Source of the DNA: Bradyrhizobium genomosp. I (2014)
GTDB lineage: Bacteria; Pseudomonadota; Alphaproteobacteria; Rhizobiales; Xanthobacteraceae
NCBI RefSeq assembly: GCF_000261685.1
Contig: NZ_AJQE01000026.1
Span: forward strand, 1-59,070
Direction of reading: 5' to 3'
DNA: 59,070 bases
Both the position numbers and the translations under genes were made by a program. Positions 17,757 through 26,239 of the stretch are shown here, piece by piece; the stretch's first letter is position 1, and each line of letters begins with the position of its first letter. Below the pieces are notes generated by a model. That model was given only the letters and a program-made list of their open reading frames with translations, did no database searches and was not told where the DNA came from.

Positions 17757-18086
17757 ATGGGCTGGGATGCGAAGGACATAGCGCTCCTCAATCGGCTCTG
17801 GGCCGCGGGACAGAGCGCAGCGCAGATCGCGCGCCGTCTCGGGTGCAGTCGTAACGCGGTCTGCGGCATGCTGACCCGTCTGGGCCTGAAGCGCGGCCGC
17901 AAGCCGCCCACAGCAAGGCCCAAGATAAGACCGCCCCCAAAGCCGAGGCCGACGTCGTCGGCAGCCTGTGCCCGTCCGGTCGCACGGAAGGTGTCGCGGA
18001 ACACTGCGGAGAGGCAGCAGCCCAAGGAATTCAGCAAGCAGCAGCTCTATGCCATTCTGGCTGAGGCGGTCAGAAACACCGGCTGA
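17757..18086 (+). CDS. GcrA-like cell cycle regulator family protein
   Basis: 109 residues. MGWDAKDIALLNRLWAAGQS then AAQIARRLGCSRNAVCGMLT is the N-terminal helix-turn-helix of GcrA, the sigma70 cofactor of Alphaproteobacteria. The middle is Pro/Lys/Arg-rich and the C-terminus (QQPKEFSKQQLYAILAEAV) differs from canonical GcrA, which is longer. It is probably an accessory paralogue and not the essential cell-cycle gene. The ATG has no Shine-Dalgarno. A TATAAT at 17744-17749 lies eight bases upstream, which would suit a leaderless transcript. Confidence 0.75.
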   Translation: MGWDAKDIALLNRLWAAGQSAAQIARRLGCSRNAVCGMLTRLGLKRGRKPPTARPKIRPPPKPRPTSSAACARPVARKVSRNTAERQQPKEFSKQQLYAILAEAVRNTG

Positions 18087-18203
18087 GAGTTCGCCACGAA
18101 TGTCGCTGCGCTCCCGTCCTTGCCCGGCCCGGTTCGACGGAGGCGGCCGTCGTATGATTCCCGAGGCTTCGTCTGCTCAGCCCGGCTGACCCGATCCCAG
18201 AGT

Positions 18204-18217
18204 TTGATCCAGCGCAA
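18204..18217 (+). promoter_or_regulatory. FixK2/FNR-type box upstream of hemerythrin gene
   Basis: TTGATCCAGCGCAA matches the Bradyrhizobium FixK2 pattern TTG(A/C)-N6-(T/G)CAA exactly. Its centre is about 65 bases before the hemerythrin ATG, leaving room for a class II promoter with a start near 18251. The match is by eye. Confidence 0.6.
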
Positions 18218-18275
18218 GATTCCAATTCGCCTTCAGGATATTTTTCGATCATTCAATGGTTCATTGGAGGTTGCA

Positions 18276-18839
18276 ATGATCATTGAGCGTCTATCCCGGG
18301 AACACCGCAATATCGAGACGCTGCTTGCCGTGCTCGAGCACGAGCTCGATATTTTCGATCGCGGGGACCACCCCGACTATGAAGTCATTCGCGCAATCAT
18401 CAGCTATTTCGAACTCTATCCCGAGATCTACCATCATCCCCTGGAGGAGTTGGTCTTTGCCAAACTGGAGCTTCGGGATCCGGCTGCGGCGGCAAGCGTC
18501 GGCGACCTGAGACTTGAGCACAAAAAGGGAGCTGAGCGTCTGCACCGCGTTGCGCAGGCGATCGAGAGTGTTCTTTCGGATCGGGAACTCCTTCGGCAAG
18601 ACGTGGACGATATCGTTCGCGACTTCATAGAGAGCGAGCGGCGTCACATCATGATGGAAGACCGCGATTTCTTCCCTGCCGCTCTCAAGGCTCTAAAGCC
18701 TGCAGATTGGAGCGAGATCGCTTCGACCTCGACCAATCATGAGGATCCGCTGTTCAGCGAGGCTGCGGAAGAGACCTTCGGCGCGCTACGAGAGCGCATC
18801 CTGCAGATGGAGCACGAATCTGAAGTCGGACGACGCTAG
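18276..18839 (+). CDS. Hemerythrin-domain protein
   Basis: 187 residues. GGAGG sits six bases before the ATG at 18276. Iron-ligand positions are visible in a four-helix pattern: SREHRNIE (His10), FELYPEIYHHPLEELVF (about 44-60), LEHKKGAERLH and ESERRHIMMEDRDFF (about 121-135). Hemerythrins bind O2 or NO at a di-iron site. In this family the cytoplasmic proteins are linked with nitrosative and oxygen stress. A FixK2-type box upstream suggests induction at low oxygen. It converges with the TSUP gene. Confidence 0.88.
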   Translation: MIIERLSREHRNIETLLAVLEHELDIFDRGDHPDYEVIRAIISYFELYPEIYHHPLEELVFAKLELRDPAAAASVGDLRLEHKKGAERLHRVAQAIESVLSDRELLRQDVDDIVRDFIESERRHIMMEDRDFFPAALKALKPADWSEIASTSTNHEDPLFSEAAEETFGALRERILQMEHESEVGRR

Positions 18840-18923
18840 AAGCGCTCCATTGGTGCACGATAGAAGATGGAGACCGCAGCGCCGTCGGCTGGGGATCCGC
18901 GCCGTCAATGCCTCGACCGTGTA

Positions 18924-19703
18924 TCAGATCAGCTGCCTCGCCGCCGCCGAGATCATCACCAGCCCGCCAGTGATCACCGCGACGTCCAGGATCGCCGCAT
19001 GGATGTGCACCGGCATCCGCTCGACGAACGCTTTTGCGAGGAACGCGCCGGGCACCGCCATGCCGCCGATCAGCAGCGCGAAGGCAAGCACCTGCGCGGT
19101 GACGGCGCCGGCCAGCCCAAACACCGAGATCTTGATGAGGCCGGTGCCGAGCGAGATCATCGCATCGGTCGCGATCACGGCAGCGCCTTCGAGCCCTGCG
19201 GCCATCAAGAGCGAGAGCAGGATCACGCCGGACCCCGACGTGCCGCCGACCAGCACGCCGTAACCCACCGAGCCGGCGGCAAGGCCGGTCTCGCCGATCC
19301 TGACCTTGCGGCGGCGGAGCACGCGGCGGAGCACGCGGCGGAGCGGCACGCTCAGGATCAGCATGGTGCCGATCACGAGCGCGGCGCCGGCATTGGTGAG
19401 GCGCGTGTAGCCATAGGCTCCGAGCGCCGTGGTCAGCGCGGCGCAGGCGAGCACGATCAGCGCGCGGCGGCGGTCGGCATGGCGGACATAGGCAAGAGCG
19501 CGGCTCGCATTGGTCAGCATCGCGGAGATCGCGATGATCGGCACCACGGGCTCGGCGCCGACCAGCGGCACCAGCACCAGCGGCATCAGGGCGCCGGTGC
19601 CGTAGCCGGCGAGGCCACCGATGATCGAAGCAAACAACGCCATCGTTGCTACCAGCAGCAGCTGCAGAAGCGAGATGTCGGCGAAGCCTGAAACGATGGT
19701 CAA
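18924..19703 (-). CDS. TauE/SafE (TSUP) family transporter
   Basis: 259 residues from a TTG at 19703. About eight membrane segments are visible, including the conserved GGLAGYGTGALMPLVLVPL (about 20-38) and GYGVLVGGTSGSGVILLSLL repeats of TSUP proteins, which move sulfite, sulfoacetate or other organic anions. The TTG overlaps the stop of a cca fragment as TTGA. The same TTGA junction is kept at the intact cca gene, so translation was originally coupled to cca. An Arg-rich cytoplasmic loop is encoded by a 12-base tandem repeat (19311-19346). The substrate is unknown. Confidence 0.82.
   Translation of the reverse strand: MTIVSGFADISLLQLLLVATMALFASIIGGLAGYGTGALMPLVLVPLVGAEPVVPIIAISAMLTNASRALAYVRHADRRRALIVLACAALTTALGAYGYTRLTNAGAALVIGTMLILSVPLRRVLRRVLRRRKVRIGETGLAAGSVGYGVLVGGTSGSGVILLSLLMAAGLEGAAVIATDAMISLGTGLIKISVFGLAGAVTAQVLAFALLIGGMAVPGAFLAKAFVERMPVHIHAAILDVAVITGGLVMISAAARQLI
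19311..19346. repeat. 12-base tandem repeat inside the TSUP gene
   Basis: GCGGCGGAGCAC is repeated three times with changes in the last copy, encoding a VLRRVLRR-type loop. The period is a multiple of three, so copy-number change would keep the frame. Confidence 0.85.
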
Positions 19704-19823
19704 TTTTTCTGATCGCGGCTGATGCGCGCCGCAGCTTGATCGGCGATGGCAGCGAGCGCGGCTTCCTCTAGGGGAAAATCCGCCGCGAGCCAAGCGTCCT
19801 CGGCGAGCGTCAACGTATGTCCG
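19635..19823. repeat. Left copy of a 189-base direct repeat (cca/TSUP junction)
   Basis: Matches 22100-22285 with about 12 substitutions and one three-base indel (about 94% identical), in the same orientation. It spans the 5' end of the TSUP gene and the last ~35 codons of cca (AEDAWLAADFPLEEAALAAI then ADQAAARISRDQKN). Here TSUP is complete and cca is only a fragment. Confidence 0.9.
19700..19823 (-). pseudogene. 3' fragment of a duplicated cca gene
   Basis: The last ~40 codons of CCA nucleotidyltransferase, identical in sense to the end of the full gene at 22162 apart from a few changes (ISRDQKN for VSRDQKN). The frame upstream of 19823 is unrelated sequence from the insert. It has no function of its own but may supply the translating ribosome for the TTG-started TSUP gene. 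Confidence 0.85.
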
Positions 19824-19887
19824 GCTTCAATTTTTTTCAAGCAGGCGGCCGCCGGACGGAGCACAGCTATCGGTCGCTCCGAGCGGG

Positions 19888-20775
19888 TCAAAACCGGAAG
19901 TTCATCCCCATGCGAACGATGTCGTAAGAGTTGCTGAACTTGACGTTGACGAAGCCATTGCCGGTCGCCGGGCTCTGCACCGTCAGCTTCACGTTCTGGT
20001 CGCCGAGGTCGATGTGCAGGTATTCGGACCTGATAGTGACGTTCGGCAGCACTGCATATTCAAGACCGCCACCGGCTGTCCAGCCGACTGAGACCTGTGA
20101 CGAGGAGCCCGCGAGGCAGGTCGTGAAGCCAGGACAGATGATCCTTGTGACGAATCCGCCGTCGACGCTCCAGCCCAGCGGACCAATGATCGAGATGGCA
20201 GCCTGTGACTTCGTTCCACCATAGGCGAGGCCGCCTGTGCCGAAAGCGAGGAGGCGATCGCTCAACAAGTAGCCGATCCGGCCCCGCAGGGTGCCGTACC
20301 AGTCGAGTTGATGGGAAGAGGCGGCCGAGAGGGTGACGCCGCCCTCATCGGGCGCCTTAAACAACGTATCGCCCTTGATGTTGGCGTATTGCAGGTCGGC
20401 TTCGAAACCCGCGATCCATTTGCGCTCGATCTGCCAATTGTAGCCAATCTGTCCGCCACCGGTGAAGCCGGATGCGCGAGGAGATTGCCGGTAGGTCGGA
20501 TTGGTCGCCTCTGGGTCCGCTTGCAGCGAACCTATCGCCAGATTATCGGTGAACACAGTGCCCGCACCACGGCCGACACCCGTCACCGGATCGGCAAGGT
20601 GATCGCCGGTGAAAGCGGCGCTCTCGTCCTGCCAACCGTAGCCGGCATTCACGCCACCGTACCATCCGGTCCAGCCATAGACGGCGGTCACCCTCCCCGG
20701 CAGGTCGTCAGCCAATGCTGGCGGCGACAGCATCATGCTTGAAACGACAACGCCAGCAGCGATCAATCTTCTCAT
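19888..20775 (-). CDS. Outer-membrane beta-barrel porin (Omp25/31-like)
   Basis: 295 residues from the ATG at 20775 (MRRLIAAGV); a TTG five codons earlier is less likely. A signal peptide ends at about PPALADD (residues 18-22). The body has alternating beta-strands with YGGVNAGYGWQDES, GFTGGGQIGYNWQIERKWIA, LRGRIGYLLSDRLLAFGTGG and a final strand ending in Phe (RMGMNFRF), as in the Omp25/31 and OmpA-like barrels of Rhizobiales. It probably makes a small outer-membrane barrel, with pore activity unproven. It lies inside the insert between the direct repeats and is divergent from an AraC regulator. Confidence 0.85.
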   Translation of the reverse strand: MRRLIAAGVVVSSMMLSPPALADDLPGRVTAVYGWTGWYGGVNAGYGWQDESAAFTGDHLADPVTGVGRGAGTVFTDNLAIGSLQADPEATNPTYRQSPRASGFTGGGQIGYNWQIERKWIAGFEADLQYANIKGDTLFKAPDEGGVTLSAASSHQLDWYGTLRGRIGYLLSDRLLAFGTGGLAYGGTKSQAAISIIGPLGWSVDGGFVTRIICPGFTTCLAGSSSQVSVGWTAGGGLEYAVLPNVTIRSEYLHIDLGDQNVKLTVQSPATGNGFVNVKFSNSYDIVRMGMNFRF

Positions 20776-20925
20776 GTTCAATGCACCCAATAAGTCCGTC
20801 GTTCGGAATGACTACCGAGTCGCGCTCAGGTCGTCTTGTCCGCGAAGGTGCTGGGGTTGATCGAAACGGTGCGGCAACGGGATCGCTGGCGAATGTGGTT
20901 TGGGCGCAACGGTCGGCAGCCGCAG

Positions 20926-20956
20926 ACTTGACCTGTCCGGCGCTGAACTTGACCTG
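20926..20956. promoter_or_regulatory. Direct repeat ACTTGACCTG, candidate AraC-family operator
   Basis: ACTTGACCTG occurs at 20926-20935 and 20947-20956, start to start 21 bases, two helical turns apart. This suits the paired half-sites of AraC/XylS proteins. It sits in the 291-base divergent region between the porin and the araC-type gene. Confidence 0.5.
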
Positions 20957-21066
20957 AGATGCACGGCTGTCCGCTCTTGCATCACTTCGGTGGAAAGGTG
21001 GGTGAGTGCATTTCGCGCGGCGACCATGTTACGAATAGAACCGGCGCGCGAGGATATTGGACGGAT

Positions 21067-22050
21067 ATGCCGAAGATTGAGTTTTCATCGGACCAGCTTC
21101 CTTCCCACCTGAATGACAGGGCCCGATTCCGCCTGTGGCACGACATTTGGATGGATCAGCTCGGCAACGCGGACATGAAGCACGCCGAGGATAAGCCATT
21201 CTACACTGCGTCGAAGAATGTTCTGCTCGGCGAGCTGAGCGTCAGCCGGTTTGCCACGACGACGGGGCACTACGTGCGCACGCGCAAGCACGTGACCAAT
21301 GATCGCGACGATATTCTTGTCGGCTTTTATCGCAGCCCTCAGCCGCAATTATGGACGGTGGGAAACCAGGGGGTTGAGCTGAAACAGGGAAGTGTGGTCG
21401 CCTTCAACATCGCCCAACCGGTCTCGAGCTTTACGAACGGCCTCACGGCCTGGAATCTGACGTCCATACCTCGTGCGCAAATTCTGAAGCTCGTTCCGCA
21501 TGCCGACAACCGCTCGGCAATGCTGCTCGACCCGACCAACCCCGCGGTACGACATCTCGATCGCACCATCGATTTTCTCCTTGATGCCGACGAGGTCTGC
21601 GAAGACCAGGAGTTGACACGTCACGCGCAGGCCATGCTCGGGGATTTGATCGTGCTGGCGCTCGGCGCGCGCGGTGAGGTCGCGGAGGTTGCGGCGGAAC
21701 GCGGCTTGCGCGCCGCGCGGCAGCGCGAGCTGATCGCGATCATCGAAAAGCGCTTCGCCGAGCCGTCTCTGTCGGTCACGACCATCGCGGATGCTCTTGA
21801 TCTGTCGCGTCGCTATGTCAGCGATTTGCTGCTCGAAAGCGGCGCGACATTCTCGGAGCGCGTACTTGAACTGCGCCTGCAGAAGGCACGGGCGATGCTG
21901 TCGGACGTTCGCTACGACGACACGAAGGTGAGTGACATCGCCTTCGCCTGCGGTTTCAATGAAGTGACTTACTTCAATCGCCGCTTCCGCGCTCACTTCG
22001 GCTGCTCACCGACGCAATACCGCATGGGAACGAACCACAGCGATACATGA
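21067..22050 (+). CDS. AraC family transcriptional regulator
   Basis: 327 residues from the ATG at 21067 (MPKIEFSSDQLPSHLNDRAR). The N-terminal ~210 residues are of the AraC-binding-domain-like type. The C-terminus (about 230-320) carries the two helix-turn-helix units: SVTTIADALDLSRRYVSDLL and VSDIAFACGFNEVTYFNRRF, ending in the conserved HFGCSPTQYR. It is probably the local regulator of the divergent porin. An in-frame upstream ATG at 20959 would overlap the proposed operator and has no ribosome site. The inducer is unknown. Confidence 0.9.
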   Translation: MPKIEFSSDQLPSHLNDRARFRLWHDIWMDQLGNADMKHAEDKPFYTASKNVLLGELSVSRFATTTGHYVRTRKHVTNDRDDILVGFYRSPQPQLWTVGNQGVELKQGSVVAFNIAQPVSSFTNGLTAWNLTSIPRAQILKLVPHADNRSAMLLDPTNPAVRHLDRTIDFLLDADEVCEDQELTRHAQAMLGDLIVLALGARGEVAEVAAERGLRAARQRELIAIIEKRFAEPSLSVTTIADALDLSRRYVSDLLLESGATFSERVLELRLQKARAMLSDVRYDDTKVSDIAFACGFNEVTYFNRRFRAHFGCSPTQYRMGTNHSDT

Positions 22051-22099
22051 CTCGGTTTGCAGTCGGGCGCCACCGCGCCGGTTTCGCCAAGTTGGTAAG

Positions 22100-22285
22100 C
22101 AACGCCATCATTGCGACCAGCAGCTGCAGAAGCGAGATGTCGGCGAAGCCCGAAACGACGGTCAATTTTTCTGATCGCGACTGACGCGTGCCGCAGCTTG
22201 ATCGGCGATGGCAGCGAGCGCGGCTTCCTCGAGGGGAAAATCCGCCGCAAGCCAAGCGTCCTCGGCGAGCGCCAACACATGTCCG
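22100..22285. repeat. Right copy of the direct repeat (cca/TSUP junction)
   Basis: Counterpart of 19635-19823. Here the cca end is intact and TSUP is only a ~20-codon 5' stub (SGFADISLLQLLVAMMAL) that runs into unrelated sequence. Confidence 0.9.
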
Positions 22286-23418
22286 AGCGCGGGTCCTTCG
22301 GCGAGACCGCGTGCAATGAAGTCGGCGGCCTTCAGCGGAAATTTCGGCGCGGTCCAGCGCTGCGGCAGCTCGGCGAGCGCACGCCAGCGCGGCGAGCCGA
22401 CGTCGCCGCCGTTTCTCGCCCAGCCCAGCAACACGCGATCGTGATAGCGCTCGGCACCGAGCCGGTAGAGCAGCCGCCGCGCATTGGCTTCGTCCTTGGT
22501 GGCGAAGCGCCACCAGCGATGCCCCATCGAATCCAGCGCCTTGGCCTCGGCATTGGAAAGCCGCAAGCGCGCGGCGACGCGCTTGGCGTCTTCGGTGACG
22601 GCGACCGACAGTGCCGCCAGGCGTCGCGTGCTGCTCGCGGGCAGGCCGAGCTCGCGCTCGATCGCGATCATCGCCGCCAAGGGGCCCGCATAGACCACGC
22701 CGCCGATCAGGACTTGAAGCAATCCACCCTCGGCCATGGCCAGCACGGCCGCGGCCGCGCCGCGGGCCACCAGCAGCTTCAGCATCTCCATGCGCACCCG
22801 CTCGGCCGAGAGGCTAGCCAGGCCCGCACGTCCCCGGATGCAGGCGAGATAGCCGTCGCGGTCGGGCTCGCCGGCACCGAAGGCGGCGTGAATGCGGAAG
22901 AAGCGCAGGATACGCAAATAATCCTCGGCGATGCGCTGGTCGGGATCGCCGATGAAGCGCACGCGGCCGGCTCTCGCATCCGCGATGCCGCCGACATAGT
23001 CGTGGACGACACCGCTCGCATCGACCGACAAGCCGTTCATGGTGAAGTCGCGCCGCTCGGCATCCTTCACCCAGTCGCGGCCGAATGCGACCCTGGCCTT
23101 GCGGCCGAAGGTCTCGGTGTCCTCGCGCAGCGTCGTGACTTCGTAGGGGTGCCCGTCGATGACCAGCGTGACGGTACCGTGGTCGATGCCGGTTGGTACG
23201 CCCTTGATGCCGGCGGCCTTGGCGCGCCGCATCACCTCCTCCGGCAGCGCCGTGGTCGCGATGTCGATGTCGCCGGGCTTGAGACCGAGCAGCGCATTGC
23301 GGACGGCGCCGCCGACCACCCGCGCCTCCTCGCCATCAGTGCTGAGCAGTTCCAGGACACGCGCGGTCCCACCTGCGGTCAGCCAGGGCGCATGGGCAAG
23401 CAACGGCTCCGCACTCAT
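22162..23418 (-). CDS. cca: CCA tRNA nucleotidyltransferase
   Basis: 418 residues. The class II nucleotidyltransferase signature VVGGAVRNALLGLKPGDIDI (about 34-53) carries the metal-binding Asp50 and Asp52. RRDFTMNGLSVD and the DPDQRIAEDYLRILRFFRIH block follow. It adds the 3' CCA end to tRNAs. It is the fourth gene of a minus-strand operon DUF1285-nudL-DUF6111-cca. TSUP was originally next, with a TTGA overlap, but is now 2.4 kb away because of the insert. Confidence 0.95.
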   Translation of the reverse strand: MSAEPLLAHAPWLTAGGTARVLELLSTDGEEARVVGGAVRNALLGLKPGDIDIATTALPEEVMRRAKAAGIKGVPTGIDHGTVTLVIDGHPYEVTTLREDTETFGRKARVAFGRDWVKDAERRDFTMNGLSVDASGVVHDYVGGIADARAGRVRFIGDPDQRIAEDYLRILRFFRIHAAFGAGEPDRDGYLACIRGRAGLASLSAERVRMEMLKLLVARGAAAAVLAMAEGGLLQVLIGGVVYAGPLAAMIAIERELGLPASSTRRLAALSVAVTEDAKRVAARLRLSNAEAKALDSMGHRWWRFATKDEANARRLLYRLGAERYHDRVLLGWARNGGDVGSPRWRALAELPQRWTAPKFPLKAADFIARGLAEGPALGHVLALAEDAWLAADFPLEEAALAAIADQAAARVSRDQKN

Positions 23419-23428
23419 CGATCAGCCC

Positions 23429-23692
23429 CTATTTTTCCACGCCCGGCACCAGCTTGCCGTTCTCGACATGGGCGGGAACGTAGGTCGAATCCGGCGGCGC
23501 GCCGGAGAAATGCGCGAGGCCGATCAGGCCCGCGATGACCAGCACGATCGCCGCCAGCGCAAGGCGCGCGACGACCGCCACCGGCCAGGAGGATCGCGCG
23601 AACAGTCCGGACCGCGTGGCGGCCAGGAACAGCGCATAAACGGCAAAGGGGATGAGGAAGATTCCGATCTCGGTCAGAACCGTCCGGATCAT
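23429..23692 (-). CDS. Small DUF6111-type membrane protein
   Basis: 87 residues. Two hydrophobic helices (about 8-24 and 40-62) and a soluble C-terminus ending VENGKLVPGVEK. The start overlaps the nudL stop by four bases and the stop is 10 bases before cca, so it belongs to that operon. It matches the small Rhizobiales proteins called DUF6111, with no known role. Confidence 0.8.
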   Translation of the reverse strand: MIRTVLTEIGIFLIPFAVYALFLAATRSGLFARSSWPVAVVARLALAAIVLVIAGLIGLAHFSGAPPDSTYVPAHVENGKLVPGVEK

Positions 23693-24366
23693 GATGAATA
23701 GATCCGCTCATACAGCACACGCAGCATCCCGGCCGTCGCCCCCCAGATGTAGCGCTCCGCGAACGGCATCGCGTAGTAGGACCGCGCCATGCCGCGGAAT
23801 TCCTTGCTGTGCACCTGGTGGTTCACCGGGTTCATCAGGAAGGATAGCGGCACCTCGAACGCGTCATCAACCTCGGAATGGTTGATGGTGAGCGAAAAGC
23901 CCGGCCTGACCCTCGCCACCGTCGGCAAGATGCGGAAGCCGAAGGCGGTGCCGTAGAGATCGAGATAGCCGATCGGCTCGACGAAGTCTCTGGACAGCCC
24001 GACCTCCTCCTCGGCCTCGCGCAGCGCCGCATCGAGCGGCGAGAAATCGGTCGCATCGATCTTGCCGCCGGGAAACGCGATCTGGCCGGCATGGTCGTTG
24101 AGATGCGCAGAGCGCTGCGTCAGCAGGATGGTCGGCTCGGGATGGTCGACCACCGCGATCAGGACCGCCGCGGGGCGCACCGGCTGTTCGCGCGCGATGA
24201 TCTCGAGCATCTTGTCGGTGCCGGGATCGCCCGAGGCCGGGATGATGTTGGGATCGTAGAGGCCGGGCGGGACGTCGAAGCCGAGCTTCGCCCTGGAGCG
24301 GGCGAAGAAATCCGCAGCTCCCATCGCGACGGGCTCGTTCGTCAGGATAGGCTTGTTCAAATTCAA
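23689..24366 (-). CDS. CoA pyrophosphatase, Nudix hydrolase (NudL-type)
   Basis: 225 residues. It has both marks of CoA pyrophosphatases: the UPF0035 motif LLTQRSAHLNDHAGQIAFPG and the Nudix box GGKIDATDFSPLDAALREAE then EEVGL (about 96-120). It cleaves CoA to 3',5'-ADP and phosphopantetheine. It overlaps genes on both sides by four bases (DUF1285 upstream and DUF6111 downstream), so all are translated in a coupled way. Confidence 0.92.
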   Translation of the reverse strand: MNLNKPILTNEPVAMGAADFFARSRAKLGFDVPPGLYDPNIIPASGDPGTDKMLEIIAREQPVRPAAVLIAVVDHPEPTILLTQRSAHLNDHAGQIAFPGGKIDATDFSPLDAALREAEEEVGLSRDFVEPIGYLDLYGTAFGFRILPTVARVRPGFSLTINHSEVDDAFEVPLSFLMNPVNHQVHSKEFRGMARSYYAMPFAERYIWGATAGMLRVLYERIYSS

Positions 24367-24974
24367 AGCGCGGCCCTCACCTGCTCCGCATCGGCCATGG
24401 CGAAGAATTGGCCGGCCGACTCGACACCGAACATCGGCTGACCATCGACCATCCGCTCCTCACCCATGTCAACCAGATCGTAGTAGAGCGCCCTCGTGAC
24501 CTTGGCCCAGAGATCGGCGCGGACGTGCAAGTAAGGCGTCAGCCCGCCATCCTGCGCCTGCTCGAAACGCAGCCGGTGCGCGGCATCGCAGGTGATCCAA
24601 TCGTCGACATTGGTGCGGAAGCGCAGCACGCGATGATTGCACTCACCGTTCTTCTGCATCTCGACCGCCATGAACGGCGCATCATCGACGCGGATGCCGA
24701 CCTTCTCCACCGGCGTGACCAGGAAGTGCTTGTCGCCCTCGCGCTTGAGGATGGTCGAAAACAGGCGGACCAGGGCAGGACGCCCGATTGGCGTCCCCAG
24801 ATAGAACCAAGTACCATCGGACGCGATTCGGATGTCGAGATCGCCGCAAAACGGTGGATTCCACAGATGCACCGGAGGCAGGCCCTTTTTGGCGCCTTCG
24901 GCATTGGCAGCGCTTTTGGCGGCGGCAGTCAGTCCCTCAAGACCGCGATCCGCACTCTGCCCTTGGTTCGCCAT
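24363..24974 (-). CDS. DUF1285 domain protein
   Basis: 203 residues from the ATG at 24974; an in-frame 79-codon extension upstream is rejected because it has no family content. The DUF1285 features LPPVHLWNPPFCGDLDIRIA and GTWFYLGTPIGRPALVRLFS then LVTPVEKVGIRVDDAPF are clear. The fold is a small beta-rich domain of unknown function. It heads the operon to cca and is divergent from moxR. Confidence 0.9.
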   Translation of the reverse strand: MANQGQSADRGLEGLTAAAKSAANAEGAKKGLPPVHLWNPPFCGDLDIRIASDGTWFYLGTPIGRPALVRLFSTILKREGDKHFLVTPVEKVGIRVDDAPFMAVEMQKNGECNHRVLRFRTNVDDWITCDAAHRLRFEQAQDGGLTPYLHVRADLWAKVTRALYYDLVDMGEERMVDGQPMFGVESAGQFFAMADAEQVRAAL

Positions 24975-25240
24975 GGTTTGCCCTGACTCTGTGATTGGCA
25001 CGATTGGTGCAGGTCTACGTTGTACTCGGGTGCGTGGTTCCATCCGGAATAGTCCGGTGTGGAGGTCGCCACTTCGTGATGCCGTACATAACCCGAAGCC
25101 GATAAGGTGGGGATAGGTTAATTCAACGAATACATGGCCTTCCTGCAAGTCTAGCATAGGGCCCATGACTCGACGTGATGACGTGACGTGCTGACGTGAC
25201 GATGCAAGCAAGCCGCGTGGCAGGCTGAAGGAGCGAGCGA

Positions 25241-26238
<998 letters not shown>

Positions 26239-26239
<1 letters not shown>

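Noticed and set aside
24996..25011. Sigma54-like TGGCAC-N5-GTGCA pointing at moxR
   Set aside because: GG/GC spacing is right, but the -12 element lacks the usual TTGC and it is 230 bases from moxR. MoxR operons are not typical sigma54 targets. Too weak to call.
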